Shown: piece after piece, positions 7,932-15,812 of the stretch
Numbering within the stretch: position 1 is the first letter of the stretch
Layout of the letters: each line of letters begins with the position of its first letter
From: Dyadobacter fermentans
Lineage (GTDB): Bacteria; Bacteroidota; Bacteroidia; Cytophagales; Spirosomataceae
Length of the DNA: 24,656 nucleotides
Assembly: GCF_019924045.1 (NCBI RefSeq)
Contig: NZ_JAHXBN010000003.1
Location: forward strand, 1-24,656
Reading direction: 5' to 3'
Program-made: the position numbers and the translations under genes
The notes under the pieces: generated by a model
What the model was told of the DNA's origin: nothing
Seen by the model: the letters and a program-made list of their open reading frames with translations, nothing else
Database searches by the model: none

Positions 7932-8573
7932 TTAGTTGCTCGACACAAACTTGTTGAAGCGGCTTTCTTTGCCATCAGCCGTTTTTTCCTGGTATAAAAA
8001 TTCCAGTTTGCTTTCGTCGAATTTCCGGAAAAATTCTTCCCAGCTGATTTCCTCCAACGAATCCTCACCGCTGTATCCTGGAAAATCGATGCGTAGGATG
8101 CCGCCTCCATCTTTTTTCTTCGCGGTTCCCTTCACCACCGAAGGTACCCCGCCTCGCTGCTCCACCCACGCCCTGATCGTGTCGTGATCGCGCGTCGAAG
8201 TATTGGATTGGGAACTACCTGACGATTTTTTCGAACCGGTAGATTTGCTATCCGACGTCTTACCGCCGGACTTCGAACCGGCCGGTTTAGGGCTTGCAGA
8301 TTTTGCATTCGCTGATTTCGTGCTATCTGATTTGGTACCGCCCGATTTAGATTCGGATCCCGCTCCCGTTGACGCCTTTTTACCCGCAGCACGCGCGGCG
8401 GCTGTCGTTTCGGCGGCTGATTTTTTAGCCGCGGGAGCCTTTGAAGGCGTCGATTTTGTAGTGCCCTTGGTAGCCTTAGTGGCTGTACTTTTCGTGGAAG
8501 CGCTTTTTTCCGAAGCGCCCGATTTCGTTTTAGAAGCGGTTTCTTTGGTATTGCCCTTTGTTGTAGTAGCCAT
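7932..8573 (-). CDS. Histone-H1-like Lys/Ser/Thr/Ala-rich tail fused to a small acidic conserved domain
   Basis: A 213-residue protein with two distinct parts. Residues 1-126 are low complexity, made almost wholly of Lys, Ser, Thr, Ala and Gly, with repeats such as TKSTATKATKGTTKS; this is strongly basic and probably disordered, like H1-type or KA-rich nucleoid-binding tails. Residues 127-213 form a compact domain beginning RDHDTIRAWVEQRGG, with LRIDFPG, SLEEISWEEFFRKFDES, LEFLYQEKT and ending RFNKFVSS. I recognise this domain as a widespread short stand-alone protein of unknown function. A function in DNA binding is only suggested by the tail. The gene is convergent with egtD. An upstream GNAT gene on the same strand ends 69 nt away. 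Confidence 0.85.
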   Translation of the reverse strand: MATTTKGNTKETASKTKSGASEKSASTKSTATKATKGTTKSTPSKAPAAKKSAAETTAAARAAGKKASTGAGSESKSGGTKSDSTKSANAKSASPKPAGSKSGGKTSDSKSTGSKKSSGSSQSNTSTRDHDTIRAWVEQRGGVPSVVKGTAKKKDGGGILRIDFPGYSGEDSLEEISWEEFFRKFDESKLEFLYQEKTADGKESRFNKFVSSN

Positions 8574-8642
8574 GGTTTCAGTTGTTTGATTTGAAACCCA
8601 TTAGCTTCAAAAAGCGTGCCGTGCGTCGCAGGCTGAAACTTC

Positions 8643-9389
8643 TCAATCTTCCAAAACCCGTATTGCCCCTTTCAGCCGGAAACCACACACCCGCATACCG
8701 GCCTTCTCCAAAGTGGCTTGGGAAATGCGGTTACCGATATTGCAGCGCGCGGCGGGCACGCGGCCCATCCGGTATGCGATGCGTTTCAGCTCCTGCACAA
8801 TATAGGTCGCATAGCCTTTTTCGCGGTGCGTTTCGCGTGTCTGCATATAAATGTCGGCATAAGGAATGTTGTAATTGAGCATCAGGCCACCGCTGGCGAC
8901 GATCTCGCCATTCGCCTCGACCACGTATTCACTATCGTCGCCATTCATCGGGTCGTGCTCGGAGCGTTTGCGGAAAATGGCGCCCGGCATTTCGAAGGAA
9001 GTCTGGAAACCGTCTTCAAAAAGAATGGCTTCCGCAAAAGAGTTTTCGCAGAAACGATAGAGCATTGTGGTCAGGAAAATGTCGTTGCTCTGGCTTTCGA
9101 TCCATATCGCTTTGCAATGCAATTGAAATTCCTCAAATACAATGCTGGCATGTTTTCGGTAAGGCGGCAGCAGATAAAATTCGAAGATCGTGTCGCGGTC
9201 CTGCCGGCGATCGGTACCCCAAACGGAGCCATAACCTACGCGGACATTGTCGATCCGGAACAGCCAGGTATCGGCCCAGCCATAGTCGTGGCACTTGTTG
9301 CAGACAAACTGGAAGTGATTTTCATGCAGGAACATCGTGCGCAAATCCCTGATCCCATCCAGCCCGATTTTGGAAATACTAACTCGCAT
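8643..9389 (-). CDS. GNAT-family N-acetyltransferase
   Basis: A 248-residue protein. The C-terminal half is a recognisable GNAT domain with the acetyl-CoA pyrophosphate-binding motif THREKGYATYIVQELKR and the following CNIGNRISQATLEKAGM (motif B; Asn and the ILGNxxS-like pattern). The N-terminal half has a short GYGSVWG strand and FEFYLLPPYRKH, which resemble strands 2-5 of a second, degenerate GNAT fold; a tandem arrangement is an inference. The frame is open further upstream (to 9518), but ATG 9389 (MRVSISKIGLDGIRDLR) gives a normal start and leaves space for divergent promoters with the GH95 gene. The acceptor substrate is unknown. Confidence 0.82.
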   Translation of the reverse strand: MRVSISKIGLDGIRDLRTMFLHENHFQFVCNKCHDYGWADTWLFRIDNVRVGYGSVWGTDRRQDRDTIFEFYLLPPYRKHASIVFEEFQLHCKAIWIESQSNDIFLTTMLYRFCENSFAEAILFEDGFQTSFEMPGAIFRKRSEHDPMNGDDSEYVVEANGEIVASGGLMLNYNIPYADIYMQTRETHREKGYATYIVQELKRIAYRMGRVPAARCNIGNRISQATLEKAGMRVCGFRLKGAIRVLED

Positions 9390-9584
9390 AGTGTGGCACG
9401 CAAAGTGTGGGGTAAGCGGGTAATAAGGTAGTATAATGGTATGAAAAAAACTAGTTGCGTTGCAGGAAATACGGTGCTTCACCGGCCTTTTTTGTACGGG
9501 CAATACAGCCAAAAACACGTCAGCAAGGCAGCGGCGGTGCTTTTTGTTAAACCGACATTTCTATTCACTATATCCAAAACCGGC

Positions 9585-11888
9585 ATGAAGCCTTTAATTC
9601 AGACCGTTACCTTACTTACATTCATTATCATCCAATGCCACGCGCAAGGTAATAGCAACACCAAGCTTTGGTATAAACAACCCGCGAAGCAATGGGAAGA
9701 AGCTCTACCGATCGGTAACGGCGCGTTAGCGGCCATGATCTTCGGCGGCGTGGAAACCGAGCAGATCCAGTTTAACGAAGAAACCCTGTGGACGGGCGAG
9801 CCAAGAAGTTACGCGCACAAGGGTGCTTCGGCGCATCTGGGCGAGATACGCCGGCTTTTGAACGAGGGCAAACAAAAAGAAGCCGAAACACTGGCGAATG
9901 CGGAATTCATGAGCCAGCCCATGCGCCAAATGGCGTATCAGGCTTTTGGGGATGTGTATTTAGACTTTCCGGGTCACGCGCAACATACTGCATATGTGCG
10001 CGAACTCGACCTCCGGGACGCCACTGTAAAAAGCAGTTATGAATCGGGCGGCATCCGCTATACGCGCGAGGCATTCGCCAGTTATCCTGCGAAAGCGATC
10101 TATTACCAAATCAGCAGCTCACAGAAAGGCAAACTGGATTTTACCGTACGGATGGACGCTATTCACGCAAAAAAAGAAGTGAATATGGGTGAAAAACAGC
10201 TTGAACTGGAAGTGTACGTTGACAAAGGTGCGTTGTTCGGCATTGCCAAACTGAAAGTAATAACCGACGGAACAGTAAAACAAGCTGACGGAAAACTGAT
10301 GATTTCTGATGCAACGAATGCCACGCTGGTACTCTCTGCGGCAACGAACTATATCGATTACAAAAATACAGGCGGTGATCCCGGTGCAAAAACGGCCGAA
10401 GCGCTTCGCAATGCACCCGCATTTGAGAAAGCATTCGCCGCGCATTCAGCCGACTACCAAAAACTTTACAACCGCTTCGATTTAACATTGCCTCCAAGCC
10501 ATGCTTCGGCCCTGCCTACCGACGAGCGCCTGAGCCAGTTCAAGAAAAATCCCGACGACCCGGCGTTGCTCGCACTGTACGTCCAGTTCGCCCGATACCT
10601 GCTCATCGCGAGCAGCCGGCCGGGAACGCATCCCGCCAATTTGCAAGGCAAATGGAACCACAAGCTCAATCCATCGTGGGATAGCAAGTACACCGTGAAC
10701 ATCAACACCGAAATGAACTACTGGCCGGTAGAAATGACGAACCTCAGCGAATGCCACGAACCGCTGTTTCAAATGGTGAAAGAAGTTTCCCAAACGGGAA
10801 CAGAAGTAGCCAAAGAGCATTATAACGCAAAAGGCTGGGTTTTGCACCACAATACCGATGTGTGGCGCGGCGCGGCGCCCATTAATGCATCGAATCATGG
10901 TATTTGGGTAACGGGTGGTGCTTGGCTTAGCCTGCATTTGTGGGAGCGCTATCGGTTCACGCAGGACAAGGTTTTCCTGCAAAACACGGCCTACCCACTC
11001 ATGCGAGGGGCCGCAGAGTTCTTCCTCGATTTTTTGGTGAAAGATCCTAAAACAGGCCTCTTAATAAGCTCTCCATCCAATTCCCCGGAAAACGGTGGGC
11101 TGGTTGCAGGTCCGACAATGGACCATCAGATTATCCGTGCGTTGTTCAAGGCTTGCATTGAGACGGCTGATATTCTGAAAACGGATGCCCCATTTGCCCA
11201 AAAACTGGCTGAAACCAGCCGGCAAATCGCACCGAACCACATTGGCCGCTACGGACAGTTGCAAGAATGGATGACCGACATCGACGATACAACAAGCCAT
11301 CACCGCCATGTTTCGCATTTATGGGCTGTGTACCCCGGTGAAGAGATCACGCCAACCGCAACTCCCGAGCTGCTCAAAGCGGCTATAAAATCGCTCCGTT
11401 ACCGTGGCGACGATGGTACCGGATGGAGCCTGGCATGGAAAATCAACTACTGGGCGCGGTTCCTGGATGGAGAGCACGCCTACACCATGATCCGCAAGCT
11501 TTTCAACCCGGTGTATGACGCCGGCCAGAAAATGAGCGGCGGAGGCTCCTACCCCAACCTCTTCGACGCCCACCCGCCTTTCCAGATAGACGGCAACTTC
11601 GGCGGTGCTGCCGGTATCCTCGAAACATTGGTTCAAAGTCACCTGAGAGAGATCAATTTGCTTCCTGCTCTGCCCGGGGCATTACCGGAGGGCCGCATCA
11701 GCGGGCTATGCGCGCGGGGCGGTTTTGAAATGGATATGGAATGGAAAAAAGGCAGACTTACCGCCCTCACCGTCCGCTCAAAAGCCGGTAACGCTTGCAA
11801 ACTGCGCTATGGAAACAAGGTGGTATCGGTGAATACCACCAAGGGCAAAACGTACCGTTTCGGGCCGGATTTGAAGATTTTGAAATAA
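9585..11888 (+). CDS. Exported glycoside hydrolase family 95 (alpha-L-fucosidase/galactosidase type)
   Basis: A 767-residue protein after choosing ATG 9585, which begins a signal peptide (MKPLIQTVTLLTFIIIQCHAQ). An in-frame ATG at 9441 would put 48 extra residues before the signal. The mature N-terminus LWYKQPAKQWEEALPIGNGALAAMIFG is typical of GH95. Catalytic landmarks are present: HHNTDVWRG with Asn423, the SPSNSPEN motif with the candidate acid Glu502, HRHVSHLWAVYPG, and QIDGNFGG with the candidate base-assisting Asp669. These correspond to Asn/Glu/Asp residues of Bifidobacterium AfcA. GH95 enzymes invert alpha-1,2-L-fucosyl or alpha-L-galactosyl linkages. The signal ends in CHAQ, so type I cleavage is likely; lipidation is not excluded. 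No SusC/SusD or fucose genes lie beside it. Confidence 0.92.
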   Translation: MKPLIQTVTLLTFIIIQCHAQGNSNTKLWYKQPAKQWEEALPIGNGALAAMIFGGVETEQIQFNEETLWTGEPRSYAHKGASAHLGEIRRLLNEGKQKEAETLANAEFMSQPMRQMAYQAFGDVYLDFPGHAQHTAYVRELDLRDATVKSSYESGGIRYTREAFASYPAKAIYYQISSSQKGKLDFTVRMDAIHAKKEVNMGEKQLELEVYVDKGALFGIAKLKVITDGTVKQADGKLMISDATNATLVLSAATNYIDYKNTGGDPGAKTAEALRNAPAFEKAFAAHSADYQKLYNRFDLTLPPSHASALPTDERLSQFKKNPDDPALLALYVQFARYLLIASSRPGTHPANLQGKWNHKLNPSWDSKYTVNINTEMNYWPVEMTNLSECHEPLFQMVKEVSQTGTEVAKEHYNAKGWVLHHNTDVWRGAAPINASNHGIWVTGGAWLSLHLWERYRFTQDKVFLQNTAYPLMRGAAEFFLDFLVKDPKTGLLISSPSNSPENGGLVAGPTMDHQIIRALFKACIETADILKTDAPFAQKLAETSRQIAPNHIGRYGQLQEWMTDIDDTTSHHRHVSHLWAVYPGEEITPTATPELLKAAIKSLRYRGDDGTGWSLAWKINYWARFLDGEHAYTMIRKLFNPVYDAGQKMSGGGSYPNLFDAHPPFQIDGNFGGAAGILETLVQSHLREINLLPALPGALPEGRISGLCARGGFEMDMEWKKGRLTALTVRSKAGNACKLRYGNKVVSVNTTKGKTYRFGPDLKILK

Positions 11889-11921
11889 AATCAACTTTTT
11901 TCGGCGACGCGAAAATGCTGC

Positions 11922-11937
11922 TGACATACTGCTGTCA
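11922..11937. promoter_or_regulatory. Inverted repeat TGACA-N6-TGTCA upstream of DinB gene
   Basis: TGACATACTGCTGTCA is a perfect 5+5 inverted repeat with a 6-bp spacer, 57 bp before the DinB start at 11994. A TTTAGTTTGT stretch (about 11948-11957), which resembles a Bacteroidota -7 element, follows. It could be an operator; no regulator gene is adjacent. Confidence 0.35.
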
Positions 11938-11993
11938 CTCGGCGATGTTTAGTTTGTCATGTAATCAAACAATAAACTTTAAAAACCTTTGAC

Positions 11994-12512
11994 ATGGAAA
12001 CTAACAACACCGCACAAGAACTGGCAGCTCCCACAACCGTTATTACTGCTGAGGCACTTCTGGAACATTGGCAGGGCCACCGTCGCGTCAGCCGGAAGGT
12101 TATCGAGGCATTTCCTGAGGATCAGTTTTATACTTTTTCGATCGGCGGCATGCGTACTTACGCCCAGCTCACCATGGAGATGATCGGCCTGGCTGCTCCC
12201 GGTATCCGCGGTATCGCGTTTGGCGACTGGACATTCAGCGACCCGGTGCTCGATCACTCGACTCCCGCTCCGGCCACCAAAGCGGAAGTGCTCAACCTGT
12301 GGGACCTGGTAACCGAGTACATTAACACGCTGTGGCCGCAAATTCCTGCGCAACGCTTCAACGAGGTAGAAGCTGCCTTTGGGATGTACGAAAACACGAT
12401 CTATAACACGATCCTTTACCTGATCGACAACGAGGTTCATCACCGTGCGCAAGGCTACGTGTACCTGCGTGCGCTTGGCGTGGAGCCGCCGTTCTTCTGG
12501 GACCGCGCCTAA
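11994..12512 (+). CDS. DinB-family protein
   Basis: A 172-residue four-helix-bundle protein of the DinB/YfiT-like superfamily (putative metal-dependent enzymes, some thiol S-transferases). The helix-1 region has LLEHWQGHRRVSRKVIEAFP, and the C-terminal helix has NEVHHRAQGYVYLRALGVEPPFFWDR, where HHRAQ supplies the usual metal-ligand His before the conserved RALG end. It stands alone between the GH95 gene (105 nt upstream) and a hairpin terminator. The inverted repeat at 11922 may control it. One of three DinB-like genes in the window. The substrate cannot be assigned. Confidence 0.85.
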   Translation: METNNTAQELAAPTTVITAEALLEHWQGHRRVSRKVIEAFPEDQFYTFSIGGMRTYAQLTMEMIGLAAPGIRGIAFGDWTFSDPVLDHSTPAPATKAEVLNLWDLVTEYINTLWPQIPAQRFNEVEAAFGMYENTIYNTILYLIDNEVHHRAQGYVYLRALGVEPPFFWDRA

Positions 12513-12527
12513 CAGCCGATACATTCC

Positions 12528-12590
12528 GCCCCATTTCACTTTTCCCGGATATGCACCAATGCATCCGGCAGGAAGGCGAAATGGGGCTTT
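12528..12590 (+). terminator. Long hairpin/terminator after the DinB gene
   Basis: GCCCCATTTC (12528-12537) pairs with GAAATGGGGC (12578-12587), followed by TTTGATTTT. An inner stem CCGGAT...ATCCGG with TGCA/TGCA pairing (12545-12568) makes a two-tier structure of about 60 nt. It probably terminates the DinB transcript. Confidence 0.7.
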
Positions 12591-12616
12591 GATTTTCATG
12601 GAATGGTTTTAGTACC

Positions 12617-12624
12617 TACCTTAG
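12617..12624 (+). promoter_or_regulatory. Possible -7 element TACCTTAG
   Basis: TACCTTAG resembles the Bacteroidota -7 consensus TAnnTTTG and lies 38-46 nt before the likely starts at 12654/12663. The nearest upstream TTG ends at 12591, slightly farther than the usual -33 spacing. If real, it makes the upstream in-frame ATG at 12603 impossible as a start. Confidence 0.35.
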
Positions 12625-12662
12625 CGCCATTGAAACAATTGAATTTGAGAACTATGCCGCAC

Positions 12663-13292
12663 ATGAAATCCAAAGTACTGACAGTAGCCGCCGCTGCGGG
12701 CCTGCTGTTTACCATGAACAATGTCAATGCGCAGGTAAGACAGCCCGCGCCAACGGGACAAGTCCCGAGAGCCTATTCAGGCGCTCAGTCTGCCCCTGCC
12801 GCTACTTTCAAACCCAAACCTACCGGCCAGATAGCACCTGAGGCACCCGGACAGCTCGGTACCATCGTACAGCCCGCTCCGGCCGTTGCGCCCGTTCAAA
12901 AAGTGTCGGAAGTGCAGGACCTGGGGTTTGAAGTGAACTCACGGCCTGTTACCCAGCAGGGAACGGTGCCCAAAGTGAATACTTCCCAAGACCCGCGGAC
13001 CATGCCCGAACGCTACCAACCTCAGGTGATCCAGCAGCAGTCAGCAGCTGCGCCCAGCCAGGTTCAGCAGGTACAAATGCAGCAGGTCCCTTCGAATGGG
13101 ACGCCCGGCGTGTCGACGCCCGCAGGAACATACGCACCCGCAACACAAACATCACCCGTGCAAGGCAGTACGCAACCCGTTACCGGGCAGGCTGTGCCGC
13201 AGCAAGGCCAGGTTAACACACAATCGACGGTGCCTCAACCGACCCAGTACAGCGCTCCCAAAGCCGCTCACCAGCGCGTGGATCCGAAATAG
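12663..13292 (+). CDS. Secreted Pro/Gln/Thr/Ala-rich low-complexity protein
   Basis: A 209-residue protein not assigned to a family. It begins with a signal peptide (MKSKVLTVAAAAGLLFTMNNVNAQ). The mature part is almost entirely Pro, Gln, Ala, Val, Thr and Ser, with short recurring elements such as PTGQ, VQQVQMQQV and QGxVNTQS. It has no Cys, no clear hydrophobic core and no visible domain, so it is probably disordered in the periplasm or cell envelope. ATG 12654, three codons earlier, is an equally possible start. A terminator follows 4 nt after the stop. The even three-base periodicity and signal peptide support a real gene; function unknown. Confidence 0.75.
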   Translation: MKSKVLTVAAAAGLLFTMNNVNAQVRQPAPTGQVPRAYSGAQSAPAATFKPKPTGQIAPEAPGQLGTIVQPAPAVAPVQKVSEVQDLGFEVNSRPVTQQGTVPKVNTSQDPRTMPERYQPQVIQQQSAAAPSQVQQVQMQQVPSNGTPGVSTPAGTYAPATQTSPVQGSTQPVTGQAVPQQGQVNTQSTVPQPTQYSAPKAAHQRVDPK

Positions 13293-13296
13293 CCCC

Positions 13297-13320
13297 AACC
13301 CCGGTCTTCCCGGGGTTTTT
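13297..13320 (+). terminator. Rho-independent terminator after the low-complexity protein gene
   Basis: AACCCCGG (13297-13304) pairs with CCGGGGTT (13310-13317) across a 5-nt loop, followed by a T run. It begins 4 nt after the stop codon at 13290-13292. Confidence 0.85.
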
Positions 13321-13354
13321 CATTTCTCCGGTATTTCATACCTGTTGCCAACAC

Positions 13355-13431
13355 CCTTTGGCACAATCACACCCTCAAATTGTCCTATACTCACCCCGGG
13401 AAAATGCCGGGCTGGCCGTATTTTTGTAACA
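13355..13431 (+). promoter_or_regulatory. Shared promoter/operator module upstream of the MFS cluster (copy 1)
   Basis: A 30-bp box at 13355-13384 begins CCTTTGnCACAATCAC and ends in TGTC. It is 25/30 identical without gaps to the box at 20414-20443. In both places TTTGTAACA starts exactly 68 nt after the first base of the box (here 13423-13431, preceded by TATT, giving the -7-like TATTTTTG at 13419-13426). The MFS start codon is 46 nt further on. The box is a likely regulator-binding site and the TTTG part a core promoter element; both are inferences from the duplicated arrangement. Confidence 0.6.
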
Positions 13432-13476
13432 ACACTTCGCAAGCCGGTGACAATCCGGTGATTAATCCATATCGTT

Positions 13477-14814
13477 ATGAAAACGTTTTATGCGGTTTTA
13501 GCCAACTCGCTGGCAGCCGCGCTTACGAATACGTTTGTCTGGTTTGCCGTCACTTTCTGGGTTTATCTCGAAACCCGGTCGGTACTCGCCACGTCGGTGA
13601 TGGCCGGGGTTTATCTTGCAACGGTGGCCGTTTCGGGCTTTTTTCTGGGCTCGATCGTCGACAGGTACCGGAAAAAGACTTCGATGATGCTCTCGGCGAC
13701 GCTCACTCTGGTGCTTTACATCATCGCCCTGATCATTTACGTCTCCACGCCCGAATCCGTTTTCAAAGACGATTCGAGTGTTAACCTTTGGCTTTTTATT
13801 ACGCTGTGCCTCTTCGGCGCCATCACCGGGAACATCCGCTCCATTGCATTATCCACCGTGGTGACGATCCTGATCGAGGAAGACAAGCGGGATAAGGCCA
13901 ACGGAATGGTCGGTACAGCAAACGGAGTGTCGTTTCTGATCGCGTCCATTTTCAGTGGGCTGGTGATCGGATACCTGGGCGTGTTATGGATGATGGTCCT
14001 CGCCGTGGGGCTGAGCGTCCTTGTGATCCTGCATTTACTTACGATCTCCATTCCCGAAAAAGAGGTCGTCCACGCCGAACCGCACATGCAGCACATCGAT
14101 ATCCGCGGCACCATTGCCGCCGTAGGCATGGTTCCGGGGCTTTTCGGACTGATTTTCTTCAACACATTCAATAACTTCCTGGGCGGGGTATTTATGTCGC
14201 TCATGGACGCCTACGGCCTGTCGCTCGTATCGGTACAAGCCTGGGGAATCCTGTGGGGCGTGCTGAGCCTCGGTTTCATCGTCGGCGGGCTGGTGGTAGC
14301 CAGGCGCGGACTGGGAAAAATGCCTTTGAAAACCTTGTTTACCGCCAACATTGTCATGTGGCTGATATGCATGGTTTTCCCCATTCAGTCGTCCATCGTA
14401 CTGCTGGGCATCGGGATGTTCGTTTATCTCTGCCTGATCCCGGTTGTGGAAGCGACCGAGCAGACGATCCTTCAAAAGGTTATCCCGCACGAGCGTCAGG
14501 GACGTGTGTTCGGGTTCGCGCAGAGCATTGAGCAGGCCGCTTCGCCGATTACCGCATTCATGATCGGGCCTATTGCCAAGTTCATTTTCATTCCCTTCAT
14601 GACCACCGGTGCGGGCGTACGCCTCATAGGTTCGTGGTTCGGGACGGGCACAGCACGCGGCCTGGCACTTTTGTTTATCGTAACGGGCATTGTGGGCCTC
14701 ATTGTGACGCTGTTAGCCATGCAATCGGCAGCGTACCGGAAATTATCGCTCGTTTATCAGAAACCCGCGCCCGAATACGATACCGACGACGTCCCCGTCA
14801 GCGAGGAGGCCTGA
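13477..14814 (+). CDS. MFS transporter (DHA3/MefA-like)
   Basis: A 445-residue inner-membrane protein with about twelve hydrophobic segments. The loop between segments 2 and 3 carries GSIVDRYRKK, the motif-A equivalent (GxxxDRxxRK) of the major facilitator superfamily. Segments 1-6 (to about residue 190) and 7-12 (from about 210) are separated by a charged cytoplasmic loop with EKEVVHAEPHMQHID. The C-terminus is a short acidic tail. Its overall pattern resembles the drug:H+ antiporter DHA3 subfamily (MefA-like), so drug or metabolite efflux is a reasonable guess, but the substrate is unknown. It is the first gene of a run (MFS, VOC, DinB-like, YjbQ; gaps of 25-51 nt), downstream of the shared regulatory module. 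Confidence 0.88.
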   Translation: MKTFYAVLANSLAAALTNTFVWFAVTFWVYLETRSVLATSVMAGVYLATVAVSGFFLGSIVDRYRKKTSMMLSATLTLVLYIIALIIYVSTPESVFKDDSSVNLWLFITLCLFGAITGNIRSIALSTVVTILIEEDKRDKANGMVGTANGVSFLIASIFSGLVIGYLGVLWMMVLAVGLSVLVILHLLTISIPEKEVVHAEPHMQHIDIRGTIAAVGMVPGLFGLIFFNTFNNFLGGVFMSLMDAYGLSLVSVQAWGILWGVLSLGFIVGGLVVARRGLGKMPLKTLFTANIVMWLICMVFPIQSSIVLLGIGMFVYLCLIPVVEATEQTILQKVIPHERQGRVFGFAQSIEQAASPITAFMIGPIAKFIFIPFMTTGAGVRLIGSWFGTGTARGLALLFIVTGIVGLIVTLLAMQSAAYRKLSLVYQKPAPEYDTDDVPVSEEA

Positions 14815-14854
14815 TCGTATTTTTATTTTCAATCAACAACTAACCTACACAGCT

Positions 14855-15241
14855 ATGTTTGGACAAACGAAAGCTTTCAGCGGATACTCGGTCGACGACC
14901 TGCGGAAAGCACAGCAATTTTACGGCGAGATACTAGGAATAGAAGTATCGCAGCAACAGGAAATGCCTGTACTCCACTTGCACATTCACGGAGGCTACGA
15001 GGTGATCCTGTACGAAAAACCGAACCACGAACCAGCGACCTTTACCGTCCTCAATTTCCCGGTGAAAAACATCGAAGAGGTCGTTAAAACACTCAAATCC
15101 AAGGGAGTGAAATTCGAAAGCTACGACTGGCCCGGGTTCAAGACGGACACCGACGATATCATGCGGGGCAACGGCCCCACCATCGCGTGGTTCACCGATC
15201 CGGCCGGCAATATCCTGTCGGTCATTGAAACTGAAAAATAA
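14855..15241 (+). CDS. VOC-family (glyoxalase/bleomycin-resistance fold) protein
   Basis: A 128-residue single VOC domain with two beta-alpha-beta-beta-beta modules. Module one has AFSGYSVDDLRKAQQFYGEILG and LHLHIHGGYEVILYEK; module two has FTVLNFPVKNIEEVVKTLKSKGVKF and AWFTDPAGNILSVIETE, the classic DPxGN ending. Members bind divalent metals and act on thiol conjugates, antibiotics or dioxygenase substrates; the specific role here is unknown. It lies 40 nt after the MFS gene and 25 nt before the DinB-like gene. Its leader contains ATCAACAACTAA (14832-14843), repeated identically before the DinB gene at 21872. Confidence 0.9.
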   Translation: MFGQTKAFSGYSVDDLRKAQQFYGEILGIEVSQQQEMPVLHLHIHGGYEVILYEKPNHEPATFTVLNFPVKNIEEVVKTLKSKGVKFESYDWPGFKTDTDDIMRGNGPTIAWFTDPAGNILSVIETEK

Positions 15242-15266
15242 TCATCCTTAACCTTCAACTGAAAAC

Positions 15267-15761
15267 ATGGAAAACACAGCAAGCACCAGAATGCAGGGTA
15301 TTGTAAGTATGTACAATTTACAAACGCCCTTTTTTGCATTTGTAACGGAGAATATCTCCCATGAAGACACACAAAAGCGCCTGGATACCAAAGCCAACCA
15401 CATCGGCTGGCTCGCGGGCGCGCTCGTGGAGCAACGCTTCGACCTCGCACGCCACCTCGGCTATGAGGGCCAGCAGCAGGCCAACGAGTTATTCAAAGAC
15501 TTCAAGGGTATTCAGGACGGTGTGGAATATCCGTCGATAGCGTCCTATCAGGAGGATTGGAATAAAATCACTCCTATCCTGAAAGACTTGTTGGGCAACG
15601 TGACCGATGAAGAACTGGAACGGCGCATCGATATGGGGCCGGAGTTCTCGTTGTCGCTCTATGAACTGGTCACGTTCTCGATCTACCGCGAAGCGAATAT
15701 CATCGGGCAACTCGCCCTTTGGCGGCGGTTGCTCGGATATCCGGGTATGCGATACATGTAA
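15267..15761 (+). CDS. DinB-like protein lacking C-terminal metal-ligand His
   Basis: A 164-residue DinB-superfamily four-helix protein. The N-terminal helices have KANHIGWLAGALVEQRFDLARHLG, which retains the first His of the family. The C-terminal helix FSIYREANIIGQLALWRRLLGYPG aligns with the usual HxxxHxGQIxxxRRxxG, but the His residues are replaced (IIGQ instead of HxGQ). Metal binding is therefore doubtful, and the protein may be a structural or regulatory paralogue. It lies between the VOC and YjbQ genes in a probable operon. The residue-loss claim rests on my alignment by eye. Confidence 0.82.
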   Translation: MENTASTRMQGIVSMYNLQTPFFAFVTENISHEDTQKRLDTKANHIGWLAGALVEQRFDLARHLGYEGQQQANELFKDFKGIQDGVEYPSIASYQEDWNKITPILKDLLGNVTDEELERRIDMGPEFSLSLYELVTFSIYREANIIGQLALWRRLLGYPGMRYM

Positions 15762-15812
15762 AAATAGGCGGAATTGTACTTTCTTGCGGGCCAATCAGCG
15801 ATCAGGCATTCT

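Noticed and set aside
9441..9584. GH95 start at ATG 9441
   Set aside because: It would put 48 residues before a clean signal peptide that begins at ATG 9585.
11979..12599. Antisense open frame (206 codons) over the DinB gene
   Set aside because: Lies opposite a good DinB gene and runs through its terminator hairpin.
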